Part shown: one piece after another, positions 17,924-26,825 of the stretch
Numbering within the stretch: the first letter of the stretch is position 1
Layout of the letters: every line of letters begins with the position of its first letter
Assembly: GCF_020400655.1 (NCBI RefSeq)
Contig: NZ_JAINRC010000005.1
Span: 248,001 to 312,000, forward strand
Length of the DNA: 64,000 nucleotides
From: Streptomyces spinosus
GTDB taxonomy: Bacteria; Actinomycetota; Actinomycetes; Streptomycetales; Streptomycetaceae
Reading direction: 5' to 3'
Notes under the pieces: model-generated
The model's input: only the letters and a program-made list of their open reading frames with translations
Databases searched by the model: none
Told to the model about the DNA's origin: nothing
Program-made: the position numbers and the translations under genes

Positions 17924-20698
17924 ATGCGAGCACCGGTGCAGAAGAAGCGGCCTCGGCGCACAGGCAGGCAGACGGCCCCCGAGGGGACCGCCCCCCAGAC
18001 CCCCGTGGGCTCCGGTCGCCCCACCCATGTGCGCACCCGGCTGATCGTCGCCGTCGCCGTGGTGGCCGCCGCCGTCGCGGGGGCGGGCGCGCCCGCGCTG
18101 CTCACGGCATCGAGGGACGTCGGCGACTCCCAGGACCTGGTGACCCTGGCCGCCCGCACCCAGGACGCGCTCACCCTCGCCCACTCTCTCGCCGACGAGC
18201 GCGACGAGGTCACCTCCTACGTCGCGGCCGGCCGCCCCAAGGACAAGGCGCCCTCCGAGGACCGCAGCGCCCGCGTGGACCGGCAGGTCGAGGAACTGCG
18301 CGCCGACACCGACACCCCGGCGAGCCTGCGCACCGCGCTCGACGGCATCGACACGCTCCGCCGCGGCGCCCTCACCGGCAAGACCGGCGCCCTGCAGACC
18401 CACCAGGCGTACTCGGCGACGATCACCGCGCTGCACCGGCTCGCCGAGCAGCTGGCCGAGCAGACGCCCCCGCGGGCCGGCTCCGGCGCCCACGCCCTCG
18501 CCGAACTCGACTCCGCCGTCCAGCAGTCCGCCGCCGCCCGCGGCCTGCTGCTGGCCGCGCTGAACATCCCGTCCAGCACCCAGACGGTGATCGACCCCGC
18601 CACCGGCCTGCCCACCACCGCCGCGACCAGCACCGAAGCGGACCGCAAACAGCGCGACGCGCTCACCGCCGCCGCCCAGCAGGCCCGGCTGCGCGCCGAC
18701 GCGGCCCTCGCCGCCTTCCGCGAGACCGCGCCGAAGGCGGCCGTGGACTCCTACGACTCCACGGTCACCGGTCCGGAAGTCAACTCGGCCGACAAGTACC
18801 TGGCCTCGCTCACCGACCAGCCCACCCTCGCCGACAGCGAGCTGACGACCAGCACCAAGAAGCTGGACGCGGCCCTGTCCGCCCGTGTCGACCTGATGCG
18901 CGGCGCCGAGTCCGCGCTCTACGACCACCGCACCAAGGACCTGGCCAGGCTCCGCGACGACGACGTCACCGCCCTGGAGATCCGCGTCGCGGTCCTCGGC
19001 GCGCTGATGCTGGTCGCGGTCGGCATCGCCACCGCCATGGCCCGCACCCTGACCCGCCCGCTGTCGGTCCTGCGCCGCGGCTCCGCCCGCCTCGCCGCGT
19101 CCGAGGACCCGACGGCCCAGGAGCCGATCGCCTTCACCGGCCGCAACGACGAGTTCGCCCAGGTGGTCCGCTCGGTCAACGCCCTGCACGCGCACGCCGT
19201 GACGCTGCACGAGCGGGTCGCCACCCTGGAGACCGACCGCAAGCACCTGGTGGGCCAGCGCCAGAAGATGGCCGACGCCCGCGAGGAACTGCGCGCCGAG
19301 CTCGCCGGGTCCACCGCCCAGCTGGAGCGGCTGCGCACCAGCATCGGCTCCACCTTCGTCAACCTGGCCCTGCGCACCCTGGGACTGGTCGAGCGCCAGC
19401 TGGCGGTCATCGAGGGCCTGGAGGACCGCGAGCAGGACCCCGACCGCCTCGCCACCCTGTTCAAGCTGGACCACTTCGCCACGGTCATGCGCCGGCACAG
19501 CGAGAACCTCCTGGTCCTCGCCGGCACCGAGCACGTCCAGCAGCACCCGGGCCCGGTGCCGCTGGTCGACGTGGTCCGGGCGGCGGTCAGCGAGATCGAG
19601 CGCTACGAACGCGTCCGCATCGCGGCCCTCCCGCCGCACGCCCACGTCGCGGGGTTCGCCGCCGACGACCTCTCCCACCTGCTGGCCGAACTCATGGAGA
19701 ACGCCACCTCGTTCTCCCCGCCGGACCTGCCCGTCGAGGTCTCCGGCTGGCTCCTGGAGTCGGGCGAGGTCATGCTGTCGGTCCAGGACGAGGGCATCGG
19801 CATGACCGCCGACCGCCTGGACACCCTCAACGGCCGCCTCGGCGACTTCGACCCCGAGTCCCTCTACGACCAGGAGGGCGAGGAGGGCCTCGGCCTCGGC
19901 CTGTACGTCGTCGCCCGCCTCGCCCACCGGCACGGCGTCCGCGTCCAGCTGCGCGAGCAGAAGCAGGGCGGCATCGCGGCGGTGGTGGTCCTCCCGGCCT
20001 CCCTGCTGGTCGAGGCCGCGCCCGCGGCGCTCCCGCCGCAGAGCGCCGCCCCCGGCGCCACGGGCACCTTCTCCCTCCCCGGCGCCGACGCCGAGGCCAA
20101 CTCCAACGTCCTGCCCACCCGCGCCAAGCACCAGGACCCCCTGGTCACCCTGGCGGAGCAGGCCGTACGGGACGCCTCCGCCGAGGCACCGGCGCGGACG
20201 CCGCGGGAGGCACCGGCCGAGGCGCACGAGCAGGCGGCCCAGCCCGCCCAGGACACGGAGACCCGCCCGAAGGCCCCGGCGGAGACGTACGCCGAGACGA
20301 CGATGGAGCTGCTGCTCCCCGGCGCGCCGGCGGCCGCCGACGGCGAGCACACCCGACAGGAGCCCCCCGCACCCGAGCACGAGACCCGCACCGACGGTGC
20401 GGACGGGCACGCGGACTCCGAAGGCGAAGCCGAGGAGGAGGAGCGGCTCACCAGCAAGGGGCTCCCCAAGCGCACACCGAAGATCACCGCCCCCACCACC
20501 CCGCCCCGCCAGCGCAGCACCAGCGTCGACGCCGAAGCCCTGCGCCGCAGGCTCGGCGGTTTCCGCACCGGCGCCCAGGCCGGCTACCGCGACGTAGAGG
20601 CGGAGATCGCCGAGCAGACGGCCAACAACCGGCGGCCGGCCGGCCGCGCACACGCCGAAGAAGCCACGGGGGGCACAGCCGAGGAGGCAAGCAGTTGA
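17924..20698 (+). CDS. cvnA: Conservon sensor kinase-like protein (nitrate/nitrite-sensing domain, HAMP, HATPase)
   Basis: A 924-aa membrane protein, first gene of a conservon. A basic N-terminus precedes TM1 (about 38-60), then a NIT-type extracytoplasmic domain (about 65-345), TM2 (about 347-372), HAMP, coiled coil, and a HATPase domain with ELMENATSFSPP, DEGIGM and EGLGLGLYVV. The last 230 residues are Pro/Ala/Glu-rich and disordered. There is no standard H-box, as is usual for CvnA. Conservon proteins form a membrane complex resembling G-protein-coupled signalling. A GTG at 17936 is an alternative start with AGGA better spaced. Confidence 0.9.
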   Translation: MRAPVQKKRPRRTGRQTAPEGTAPQTPVGSGRPTHVRTRLIVAVAVVAAAVAGAGAPALLTASRDVGDSQDLVTLAARTQDALTLAHSLADERDEVTSYVAAGRPKDKAPSEDRSARVDRQVEELRADTDTPASLRTALDGIDTLRRGALTGKTGALQTHQAYSATITALHRLAEQLAEQTPPRAGSGAHALAELDSAVQQSAAARGLLLAALNIPSSTQTVIDPATGLPTTAATSTEADRKQRDALTAAAQQARLRADAALAAFRETAPKAAVDSYDSTVTGPEVNSADKYLASLTDQPTLADSELTTSTKKLDAALSARVDLMRGAESALYDHRTKDLARLRDDDVTALEIRVAVLGALMLVAVGIATAMARTLTRPLSVLRRGSARLAASEDPTAQEPIAFTGRNDEFAQVVRSVNALHAHAVTLHERVATLETDRKHLVGQRQKMADAREELRAELAGSTAQLERLRTSIGSTFVNLALRTLGLVERQLAVIEGLEDREQDPDRLATLFKLDHFATVMRRHSENLLVLAGTEHVQQHPGPVPLVDVVRAAVSEIERYERVRIAALPPHAHVAGFAADDLSHLLAELMENATSFSPPDLPVEVSGWLLESGEVMLSVQDEGIGMTADRLDTLNGRLGDFDPESLYDQEGEEGLGLGLYVVARLAHRHGVRVQLREQKQGGIAAVVVLPASLLVEAAPAALPPQSAAPGATGTFSLPGADAEANSNVLPTRAKHQDPLVTLAEQAVRDASAEAPARTPREAPAEAHEQAAQPAQDTETRPKAPAETYAETTMELLLPGAPAAADGEHTRQEPPAPEHETRTDGADGHADSEGEAEEEERLTSKGLPKRTPKITAPTTPPRQRSTSVDAEALRRRLGGFRTGAQAGYRDVEAEIAEQTANNRRPAGRAHAEEATGGTAEEASS

Positions 20699-21198
20699 CC
20701 GCGCCCACTACCTACGGACTGAGCAGTGAAGCCCGCAACCTGCACTGGCTGCTGACCAACCTCGTCGAGGAAGTACCCGGCATCCAGTCCGTCGCCGTGG
20801 TCTCCTCCGACGGGCTGCTCCTGCTGTCGTCCGACCCGGGTCACACGGAGGACGCCCGCCAGTCCCGCGACACCAAGCGGACCGGCCCCCGGGGGTCCTC
20901 CGCCGACCTCGCCACCATCGTCTCCGGCATCGGCAGCCTCACCGTCGGCGCCGCCAAGCTGATGGAGTTCGGCGGGGTCAAGCACACGATGGTCGCGATG
21001 GAGGAGGGCAGCCTGTTCGTGATGTCGATCAGCGACGGCTCGCTGCTCGGCGTGCACGGCTCCGCCGAGTGCGACATGAGCGTCGTGGCGTACCACATGG
21101 CGCTCTTCGTCGGCCGCGCCGGCCACGTCCTGACGCCGGAGCTGCGCAGCGAACTGCGCAAGAACCTGGAAGCCGAGTCCACCGGGGGCGACCGATGA
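20695..21198 (+). CDS. cvnB: Conservon roadblock/LC7-domain protein
   Basis: A 167-aa cytoplasmic roadblock/LC7 protein (LHWLLTNLVEEVPGIQSVAVVSSDGL is the first helix-strand unit). These proteins regulate small GTPases, here the conservon GTPase CvnD. The TTG start at 20695 overlaps the cvnA stop and has GGAGG upstream, showing coupling. The stop overlaps the next start as ATGA. Confidence 0.92.
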   Translation: MTAPTTYGLSSEARNLHWLLTNLVEEVPGIQSVAVVSSDGLLLLSSDPGHTEDARQSRDTKRTGPRGSSADLATIVSGIGSLTVGAAKLMEFGGVKHTMVAMEEGSLFVMSISDGSLLGVHGSAECDMSVVAYHMALFVGRAGHVLTPELRSELRKNLEAESTGGDR

Positions 21199-21620
21199 CC
21201 GGCACCCCCGAGAAACCGGGCAGGACGCAGCTCCCGGTCCGCGGCGGCGACCGCAAACCCGCCCGCGTCCGCCCCTACTCGCTCACCGGCGGCCGTACCC
21301 GCTTCGGCCACGTCCTCCTCGTGGAGACGTTCGTGGCGGCGCTGGAGGCCCCGGAGGAGCGCAAGGAACTGACGAACGGCTCGCTCGCCACCCGGGTCAT
21401 GCCGGAGATGCGCGCCATCGTCGAACTGTGCCGCCGTATGCGCACGGTGGCCGAGATCGCCGCGCTGCTGAAGATGCCGCTCGGCGTGGTCCGCGTGCTC
21501 CTGAGCGATCTCGCGGACCAGGGAAAGATCCGTGTGTACGGCACCGGAACGGGTCACGGCACCGGCCGCCCGGACCGCGCTCTGCTGGAAAGGGTGCTGA
21601 GTGGACTCCGCCGTCTCTGA
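21195..21620 (+). CDS. cvnC: Conservon DUF742 protein
   Basis: A 141-aa DUF742 protein with the family core VRPYSLTGGRTR and a winged-helix-like stretch (EIAALLKMPLGVVRVLLSDL). In conservons it takes part in the CvnA-D membrane complex. It overlaps its neighbours on both sides (4 nt and 20 nt). Confidence 0.92.
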   Translation: MTGTPEKPGRTQLPVRGGDRKPARVRPYSLTGGRTRFGHVLLVETFVAALEAPEERKELTNGSLATRVMPEMRAIVELCRRMRTVAEIAALLKMPLGVVRVLLSDLADQGKIRVYGTGTGHGTGRPDRALLERVLSGLRRL

Positions 21621-22257
21621 CGCCACCGCCTCCTTCGGGGGCACCCCCCTCGTCGCCGGGTTCACCGAACCGGACGAGGACCTGAAGTCCTGGCAGACGG
21701 ACCGGACGCGCGCCCCCATCGCGACGAAGATCGTGGTGGCGGGCGGCTTCGGCGTCGGCAAGACCACGCTCGTCACCTCCGTCTCGGAGATCACGCCCCT
21801 GCAGACCGAGGCGCTGATGACCGAGGCCAGCGAGGGCACCGACGACCTGTCCGCCACGCCGGGCAAGCTCACCACCACCGTGGCCATGGACTTCGGCCGC
21901 ATCACGCTCGACGACGACCTGGTGCTCTACCTGTTCGGCACGCCGGGCCAGCAGCGGTTCTGGTTCATGTGGGACGACCTGGTGCGCGGCGCGATCGGCG
22001 CCGTCGTCATGGCCGACACCCGCCGGCTGAAGGACTGCTTCCCGGCCCTGGACTACTTCGAGAGCTGCGGACTGCCGTACGTCGTCGCGGTCAACCACTT
22101 CGACGGCAGCGAGCGGTTCGAACCGGAGGACGTGCGGGAGGCGCTGACGATACCGGCGCACATCCCTGTCATGATCATGGATGCGCGGCGGCGGATCTCG
22201 GCGATCGAGGTCCTCCTGGCCCTGGTGGGCCACGCGCTGGACGAAACCCCGGAGTAG
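21601..22257 (+). CDS. cvnD: Conservon small GTPase
   Basis: A 218-aa ATP/GTP-binding protein with P-loop GGFGVGKT (48-55), switch II FGTPGQQRFW and a NHFD base-recognition motif, close to the MglA/Ras-like conservon GTPases. A GTG start within the end of cvnC indicates coupling. It is the presumed output of the CvnA receptor complex. Confidence 0.93.
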   Translation: MDSAVSDATASFGGTPLVAGFTEPDEDLKSWQTDRTRAPIATKIVVAGGFGVGKTTLVTSVSEITPLQTEALMTEASEGTDDLSATPGKLTTTVAMDFGRITLDDDLVLYLFGTPGQQRFWFMWDDLVRGAIGAVVMADTRRLKDCFPALDYFESCGLPYVVAVNHFDGSERFEPEDVREALTIPAHIPVMIMDARRRISAIEVLLALVGHALDETPE

Positions 22258-22298
22258 TCCTCACCCCTCGTCCTCATCCCGTAGGAGGCACCACCCGC

Positions 22299-23552
22299 AT
22301 GCGGAAGATACTCGTCGTCGGGGCCGGCCAGTCCGGTCTCCAGCTCGCCCTCGGCCTGCAGTCGCACGGCTACGAGGTCACCCTGATGTCGAACCGGACC
22401 GCGGACGAGATCCGCTCCGGCCGGGTCATGTCGACGCAGTGCATGTTCGACACGGCCCTCCAGCACGAGCGCGACCTCCAGCTGAACTTCTGGGAGTCCC
22501 AGGCCCCGAAGATCGAAGGACTCGGCGTCTCGGTCGCCGCGCCCGGCTCCCACGACCCGGGCCCGACCCAGCGCGCGATCGACTGGGTGGGCAGGCTCGA
22601 GGGGTACGCGCAGTCGGTGGACCAGCGCGTGAAGATGGCCGGCTGGATGGAGACGTTCGCCCAGCGCGGCGGCCAGCTGGTCATCCACGGCGCGGCGGTC
22701 GGCGACCTGGACTACTTCTCCCGCACCTACGACCTCGTCCTGGTCTCGGCCGGCAAGGGCGAGCTGGTCTCGATGTTCGCCCGCGACCCGGAGCGCTCCC
22801 CGTACACCGAGCCGCAGCGGGCGCTGGCGGTGGCGTACGTGCACGGGCTCGGCCCGCGCCCGGAGCACCCGGAGTTCGACGCGGTCCGCTGCAACCTGGT
22901 CCCCGGCGTCGGCGAGCTGTTCGTCATGCCGACGCTCACCACGTCCGGCCGTGCCGACATCCTGTTCTGGGAGGGCATACCCGGCGGCCCGCTCGACGTC
23001 TTCCAGGGCGTCAAGGACCCGGCGGAGCACCTCTCCCTGACCCTGGAACTCATGGAGAGGTTCACGCCCTGGGAGTACGCGCGGGCCACGAAGGTCGAAC
23101 TCACGGACGCGGGCGGCACCTTGTCCGGCCGCTACGCCCCGACCGTCCGCAACCCGATCGGCCGGCTGCCCTCGGGCGGTCTGGTGCTGGGTGTGGCCGA
23201 CGTGGTCGTCGCCAACGACCCGATCACCGGCCAGGGCTCCAACTCGGCGTCCAAGTGCGCCGCCGCCTACCTCGCGTCCATCCTGGAACACGGTGACAAG
23301 CCGTTCGACGAGGAGTGGATGCGGCAGACGTTCGACCGGTACTGGGCCACCGCCCAGCACGTCACCAAGTGGACGAACGCGATGCTGGCGCCGCCGCCGG
23401 AGCACGTCCTGAACCTCATCGGCGCGGCCGGGCAGCTGCAGCCCGTGGCGGATCGATTCGCCAACGGGTTCAACAACCCGGCCGACTTCGAGAACTTCTT
23501 CTACGACCCGGAGAAGACGTCCGCGTACCTGGGCTCGCTCACCGGGGCCTGA
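22299..23552 (+). CDS. Styrene/indole monooxygenase-like FAD protein (StyA family)
   Basis: A 417-aa flavoprotein. The N-terminal FAD site is VVGAGQSGLQLALGL (GxGxxG at 8-13), and a C-terminal GVADVVVANDPITGQGSN segment matches the group E flavin monooxygenases. StyA enzymes need FADH2 from a separate StyB reductase; none is adjacent. It follows the conservon GTPase by 41 nt in the same direction with a strong GTAGGAGG site, so it probably belongs to the operon, in the place where other conservons carry a cytochrome P450. Substrate unknown. Confidence 0.85.
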   Translation: MRKILVVGAGQSGLQLALGLQSHGYEVTLMSNRTADEIRSGRVMSTQCMFDTALQHERDLQLNFWESQAPKIEGLGVSVAAPGSHDPGPTQRAIDWVGRLEGYAQSVDQRVKMAGWMETFAQRGGQLVIHGAAVGDLDYFSRTYDLVLVSAGKGELVSMFARDPERSPYTEPQRALAVAYVHGLGPRPEHPEFDAVRCNLVPGVGELFVMPTLTTSGRADILFWEGIPGGPLDVFQGVKDPAEHLSLTLELMERFTPWEYARATKVELTDAGGTLSGRYAPTVRNPIGRLPSGGLVLGVADVVVANDPITGQGSNSASKCAAAYLASILEHGDKPFDEEWMRQTFDRYWATAQHVTKWTNAMLAPPPEHVLNLIGAAGQLQPVADRFANGFNNPADFENFFYDPEKTSAYLGSLTGA

Positions 23553-24612
23553 CGGGCCCGTCCCCGCGGGCACCGACCGTGCCCGCCGTACCGGGACGTA
23601 CGGCGCCCAGGACCGGATAGCTGGCGATCGGTGACACCGTGACCTTCTCGCCCGGTCTGGGCGCCTGCACGACCTTCCCGCCGCCCACGTACATCGCCAC
23701 GTGCGTCGCCTCCGGGAAGTAGACCACCAGGTCGCCCGGCCTCAGCCGGTTCAGCGGGACCCTGCCCAGCCGGTTCCACTGCTCCTGGCTGGTGCGCGGG
23801 ATGGGGGTGCCCGCGTGGGACCAGGCCTGGGACGTCAGGCCCGAGCAGTCGTACGCCTCGGGGCCCTGCGCGCCCCACTGGTACGGCTTGCCGATCTGGT
23901 CCATGGCGTAGCGGACGGCACGGTCGCCGGCCGGGGTGGCCGCGCGGTCGGCGGGCAGGGCGCCCGCGGTGGTCAGGCGCTGCTGGGCCGCGGCGACCCC
24001 CTGCTGTTCCAGCCGGGCCACGGCCGCGAGCTGGGCCGGGGTGAGACCGGCCAGCAGGCGTTCCACGTCGGCGAGCTTCCCCCGGACGTCGTCGCGCTGC
24101 CGCTTCTGCCGGGCGGCCAGAGCGAGCTGGGTGTCCAGGGCCTTGCGGGCCGCGCGGGCCAGCGCGTCCTTGCGCTGTTCCGCGGCGGTCAGCCGGGCCA
24201 CCGTACGGGCCCGCTCGCGTGCCAGTTCGCCGAGGACGTGGCCCTCGTCCAGCGCGTGCTGCGGATCGGGCGCGAGGAGCACGCGCACGTACGGGCCGAG
24301 GCCGCCGCTGCCCTGGTACTGCTGCCGGGCCAGGCGCCCGGCCTCGGTCCGGCTGTCCCGCAGCACGAGCCGGGCGTCGGCGAGTTCGCCGTCGAGCCGG
24401 GCCACCTCGGCGCGCTTGCGCTCCAGCCGCTCGGTCGTGGCGTTGTAGGTCTCGGTGGCCTGTTCGGTCCTGCGGTACAGCTGCTGAAGATCCGTCAGCA
24501 GCCCGGCGACGGACCGCTGGGGGTCCGGCGTGGCCGCGGCGGGCACGGGCGCGAGGACGGCCTGGGCCGCCACCGCCGTCGTACAGGCCAGTCGCACGAT
24601 CCTTCCTGACAC
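23539..24612 (-). CDS. Secreted NlpC/P60 cell-wall endopeptidase with coiled coil
   Basis: A 357-aa exported protein. Signal peptide (cut near AAA27), long alpha-helical coiled coil (about 32-215), then an NlpC/P60 domain with catalytic C256 (YDCSGLT), H304 (ATHVAMYVG) and the GDLVVYFP strand. This is the RipA/Cwl-type layout that cleaves peptidoglycan stem peptides; the coiled coil normally keeps the enzyme inhibited or docks it. The GTG at 24612 has GGAGG 9 nt upstream. Its 3' end overlaps the monooxygenase gene by 14 nt, tail to tail. Confidence 0.9.
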   Translation of the reverse strand: MSGRIVRLACTTAVAAQAVLAPVPAAATPDPQRSVAGLLTDLQQLYRRTEQATETYNATTERLERKRAEVARLDGELADARLVLRDSRTEAGRLARQQYQGSGGLGPYVRVLLAPDPQHALDEGHVLGELARERARTVARLTAAEQRKDALARAARKALDTQLALAARQKRQRDDVRGKLADVERLLAGLTPAQLAAVARLEQQGVAAAQQRLTTAGALPADRAATPAGDRAVRYAMDQIGKPYQWGAQGPEAYDCSGLTSQAWSHAGTPIPRTSQEQWNRLGRVPLNRLRPGDLVVYFPEATHVAMYVGGGKVVQAPRPGEKVTVSPIASYPVLGAVRPGTAGTVGARGDGPVRPR

Positions 24613-24724
24613 GTCATCACCTCCGCTGCGCGGGAAACGGAATCTCCGCTTCCCGGCGCAGCCCGATAATCAGACGTGTCGGTGCCGGCTGGATACGAAG
24701 CCTGCGCGGTTCGGCGCAGCGGTT

Positions 24725-25045
24725 TCACCCGTTCGCGTCGTCCGGCTTGACGTACGGCGTGGCGTCCGGCCGGGACCAGGGCCAGCGCGGCTTCCCGCCC
24801 GACCTGTCGTCCGGGTCGTACCGGTACTTCCACCCCTGGATCAGCCCCAGCCTCCTGCTGTGCCCCTTGGGCACGCGGCGGTAGACCAGCACCGTGGGCG
24901 GGCCGCCCCCGGGGTCCGGGACGGGGATGCGGTACGTCTTCGGGGGGTGCCCGGTGGGGCCGACCAGGACGGGCAGCACGCGCCCGTCCATGGGGCCGCC
25001 CTCGAACGGGGTGTCCTGGCTCTTCACGGGTCCAGTCTCAGCCAT
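24725..25045 (-). CDS. Small conserved hypothetical protein
   Basis: A 106-aa soluble protein rich in Pro, Gly, Arg and Asp, with no motif I can assign. It overlaps the end of the TetR gene by 8 nt, so it is probably co-transcribed with that regulator. Third-position GC supports coding. Confidence 0.6.
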   Translation of the reverse strand: MAETGPVKSQDTPFEGGPMDGRVLPVLVGPTGHPPKTYRIPVPDPGGGPPTVLVYRRVPKGHSRRLGLIQGWKYRYDPDDRSGGKPRWPWSRPDATPYVKPDDANG

Positions 25046-25688
25046 CCGCCGACAGCGCGGTGACCAGCGCGGCCGTCTGCGGGTCGCGGCCCGCGGTGAC
25101 CGTGAGGACGGCCAGGAACTGCTCCACCAGCCAGTCGCGCAGCTCCTCCACCGGGGGCTGCTTGTCCTCGTCCAGCCAGATCAGGGAGGCCGCCTCCACG
25201 GCCGTGATCCACATCCGGACGGTCATGCGCAGCCGGGGGCCCGGGTCGGTGACGCCGAGGTGCTGGTGGATGTGCTCGGCGGCGGACCGGCGCACCCCGT
25301 CCACGATGGCGGTGGTGCGGGAGGTCTCCACGACACTGCCGCCTTGCAGCAGGGCGCTGAAGCCGGTGTCGTGCTCGTCCACGAAGGCCAGGTAGCGGTC
25401 CAGCGCCCGGGACAGCCGGGGCAGCAAGGGGCCCTCGCGGGGCTCGTCGAAGCACTGCCGCAGCTCCTCGGCGGCGGAGCGCAGCGCGGCCTCGTAGAGC
25501 TGCTGCTTGCCGCCGGGGAAGTACCGGTACACCAGCGGCCGGGACACCCCGGCCGCCTCCGCCACGTCGTCCAGGGAGACGTCCTCGGGCGCGCGGTGCG
25601 CGAAGAGGCCCAGGGCCGCGTCGAGGAGCTGGCTCCGCCGCTCCTCGACGCTGAGCCGGCGGTATGCGGGGGTGGCCGACGGGGTCAT
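25038..25688 (-). CDS. TetR-family transcriptional regulator
   Basis: A 216-aa TetR regulator. The N-terminal HTH is plain (LLDAALGLFAHRAPEDVSLDDVAEAAGVSRPLVYRYFPGG region, about 20-60); the C-terminal half is helical and would bind an unknown ligand. It lies between a small unknown gene and the AurF-like diiron gene, all on the same strand, so it is the natural candidate to control the flanking diiron genes. Confidence 0.92.
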   Translation of the reverse strand: MTPSATPAYRRLSVEERRSQLLDAALGLFAHRAPEDVSLDDVAEAAGVSRPLVYRYFPGGKQQLYEAALRSAAEELRQCFDEPREGPLLPRLSRALDRYLAFVDEHDTGFSALLQGGSVVETSRTTAIVDGVRRSAAEHIHQHLGVTDPGPRLRMTVRMWITAVEAASLIWLDEDKQPPVEELRDWLVEQFLAVLTVTAGRDPQTAALVTALSADG

Positions 25689-25763
25689 GTCCCGCAGCCT
25701 AATCGCCGCGCGGCCCCGGCCGGCTTCCAGCCGCCGGTGCCCAGGGGCCGCCCGTGCGGTTCC

Positions 25764-26702
25764 CTACGCCAGGAGGCCCGACGACCTCCACAGGCGCCGC
25801 CCCACGCCCCGCAGCACCCCGATGTCGTCCAGGAAGTCCGTCAGCCGCTTCGCGCCGGTCTGCATGACCTCCCGCCGGTGCCCGCTGGCCTTCACCTGCG
25901 CCATCGCCTCCCGCTTGTCGAGGCCGACGTTGGTGTAGACCTCCGGGTTGACGAAGGCGACCGAGAAGACGCGGGCGAACTCGCCCGAGGTGACCCGGGT
26001 GAACTCCTGGGACCACTTCGGCGCGGTCACCATCTGGCGCCGCAGCTCCTCACGGGCGTACCGGACGTGCCGGGCCTCCTCGACCACGTGGATGCGGGTG
26101 ACGCCCCGGATCAGCGGCTGCACCCGCTCGTCGGGGAACGTCAGCCGCTGCATCCAGTCCAGCACCTCCTCGCCGAGCAGCGTGGCGGTGAAGGAACCGG
26201 GGGTGGTGGAGATCGTCTTGAACAGCCGGCCCAGGTTCTGGTGGGCACGGCTCACCGGGTACCAGGGCGTGCCGCCCTGCGCGATGAGCCGCGCGAACAT
26301 CTTCGAGTGCCGGCACTCGTCCTCGATCTCGGTGAGCGCGTACCGCACGTGCGCGCTCGTCGCCGCCTTGTCGTAGATGTGCCGGACGAGCAGCTGCATG
26401 AGGATGATCTCGAACCAGATGCCGAGCGAGGCCAGTGCGGCGGCCTCGTGCTGGGAGAGCAGGATGCGCTGCTCCTCGCTCATCCGCTTCCACATCGGCG
26501 TGCCGTACAGCGACACCAGCTCCGGCGGCCAGAACCACTTGCCCTCCTCGAAGGGCGCGTCCCAGTCCAGCTCCTTGTCCGGGTCGAAGGAGTGCTTGGC
26601 GGAAGAGACGAGCAGCCGTTCGGCCACCTGTTCCCGGTCCTTGAGCAGGCCGAGCGCGTCGCGCAGCCCGTCCAGCGCGTCCGCTTCCGTCAGGGTCGTC
26701 AT
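25764..26702 (-). CDS. AurF-like diiron oxygenase
   Basis: A 312-aa ferritin-like protein of the AurF / p-aminobenzoate N-oxygenase family. Diiron ligands appear as E129-x-x-H132 (EDECRH) and E209-x-x-H212 (VEEARHVRYAREEL), with an additional Glu in LLGEEVLDW. Family members oxidise amines or related substrates with O2. There is no biosynthetic cluster nearby, so the substrate is unknown. It is divergent from a second diiron protein across a 123-nt intergenic region. Confidence 0.85.
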   Translation of the reverse strand: MTTLTEADALDGLRDALGLLKDREQVAERLLVSSAKHSFDPDKELDWDAPFEEGKWFWPPELVSLYGTPMWKRMSEEQRILLSQHEAAALASLGIWFEIILMQLLVRHIYDKAATSAHVRYALTEIEDECRHSKMFARLIAQGGTPWYPVSRAHQNLGRLFKTISTTPGSFTATLLGEEVLDWMQRLTFPDERVQPLIRGVTRIHVVEEARHVRYAREELRRQMVTAPKWSQEFTRVTSGEFARVFSVAFVNPEVYTNVGLDKREAMAQVKASGHRREVMQTGAKRLTDFLDDIGVLRGVGRRLWRSSGLLA

Positions 26703-26825
26703 GGCTCCCTCTCCTCGTTACCCGGTGGTAGTCGTCCTGCCTCTTATGAGACTGCCTGTCAGCAAGGCCGTCAATCCCTTGCGCATGACTTGTTGACCCG
26801 GGGTCGGCGTGTGAGCCTGCGGGGT
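26703..26825. promoter_or_regulatory. Divergent promoter region of the two diiron genes
   Basis: 123 nt shared by the two diiron genes. It contains an odd-centred palindrome GACCC-G-GGGTC (26795-26805) that overlaps a TTGACC -35-like sequence, and a partial dyad CTGCCTGTCAG (26750-26760 region). These are candidate sites for the nearby TetR protein. Confidence 0.4.
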
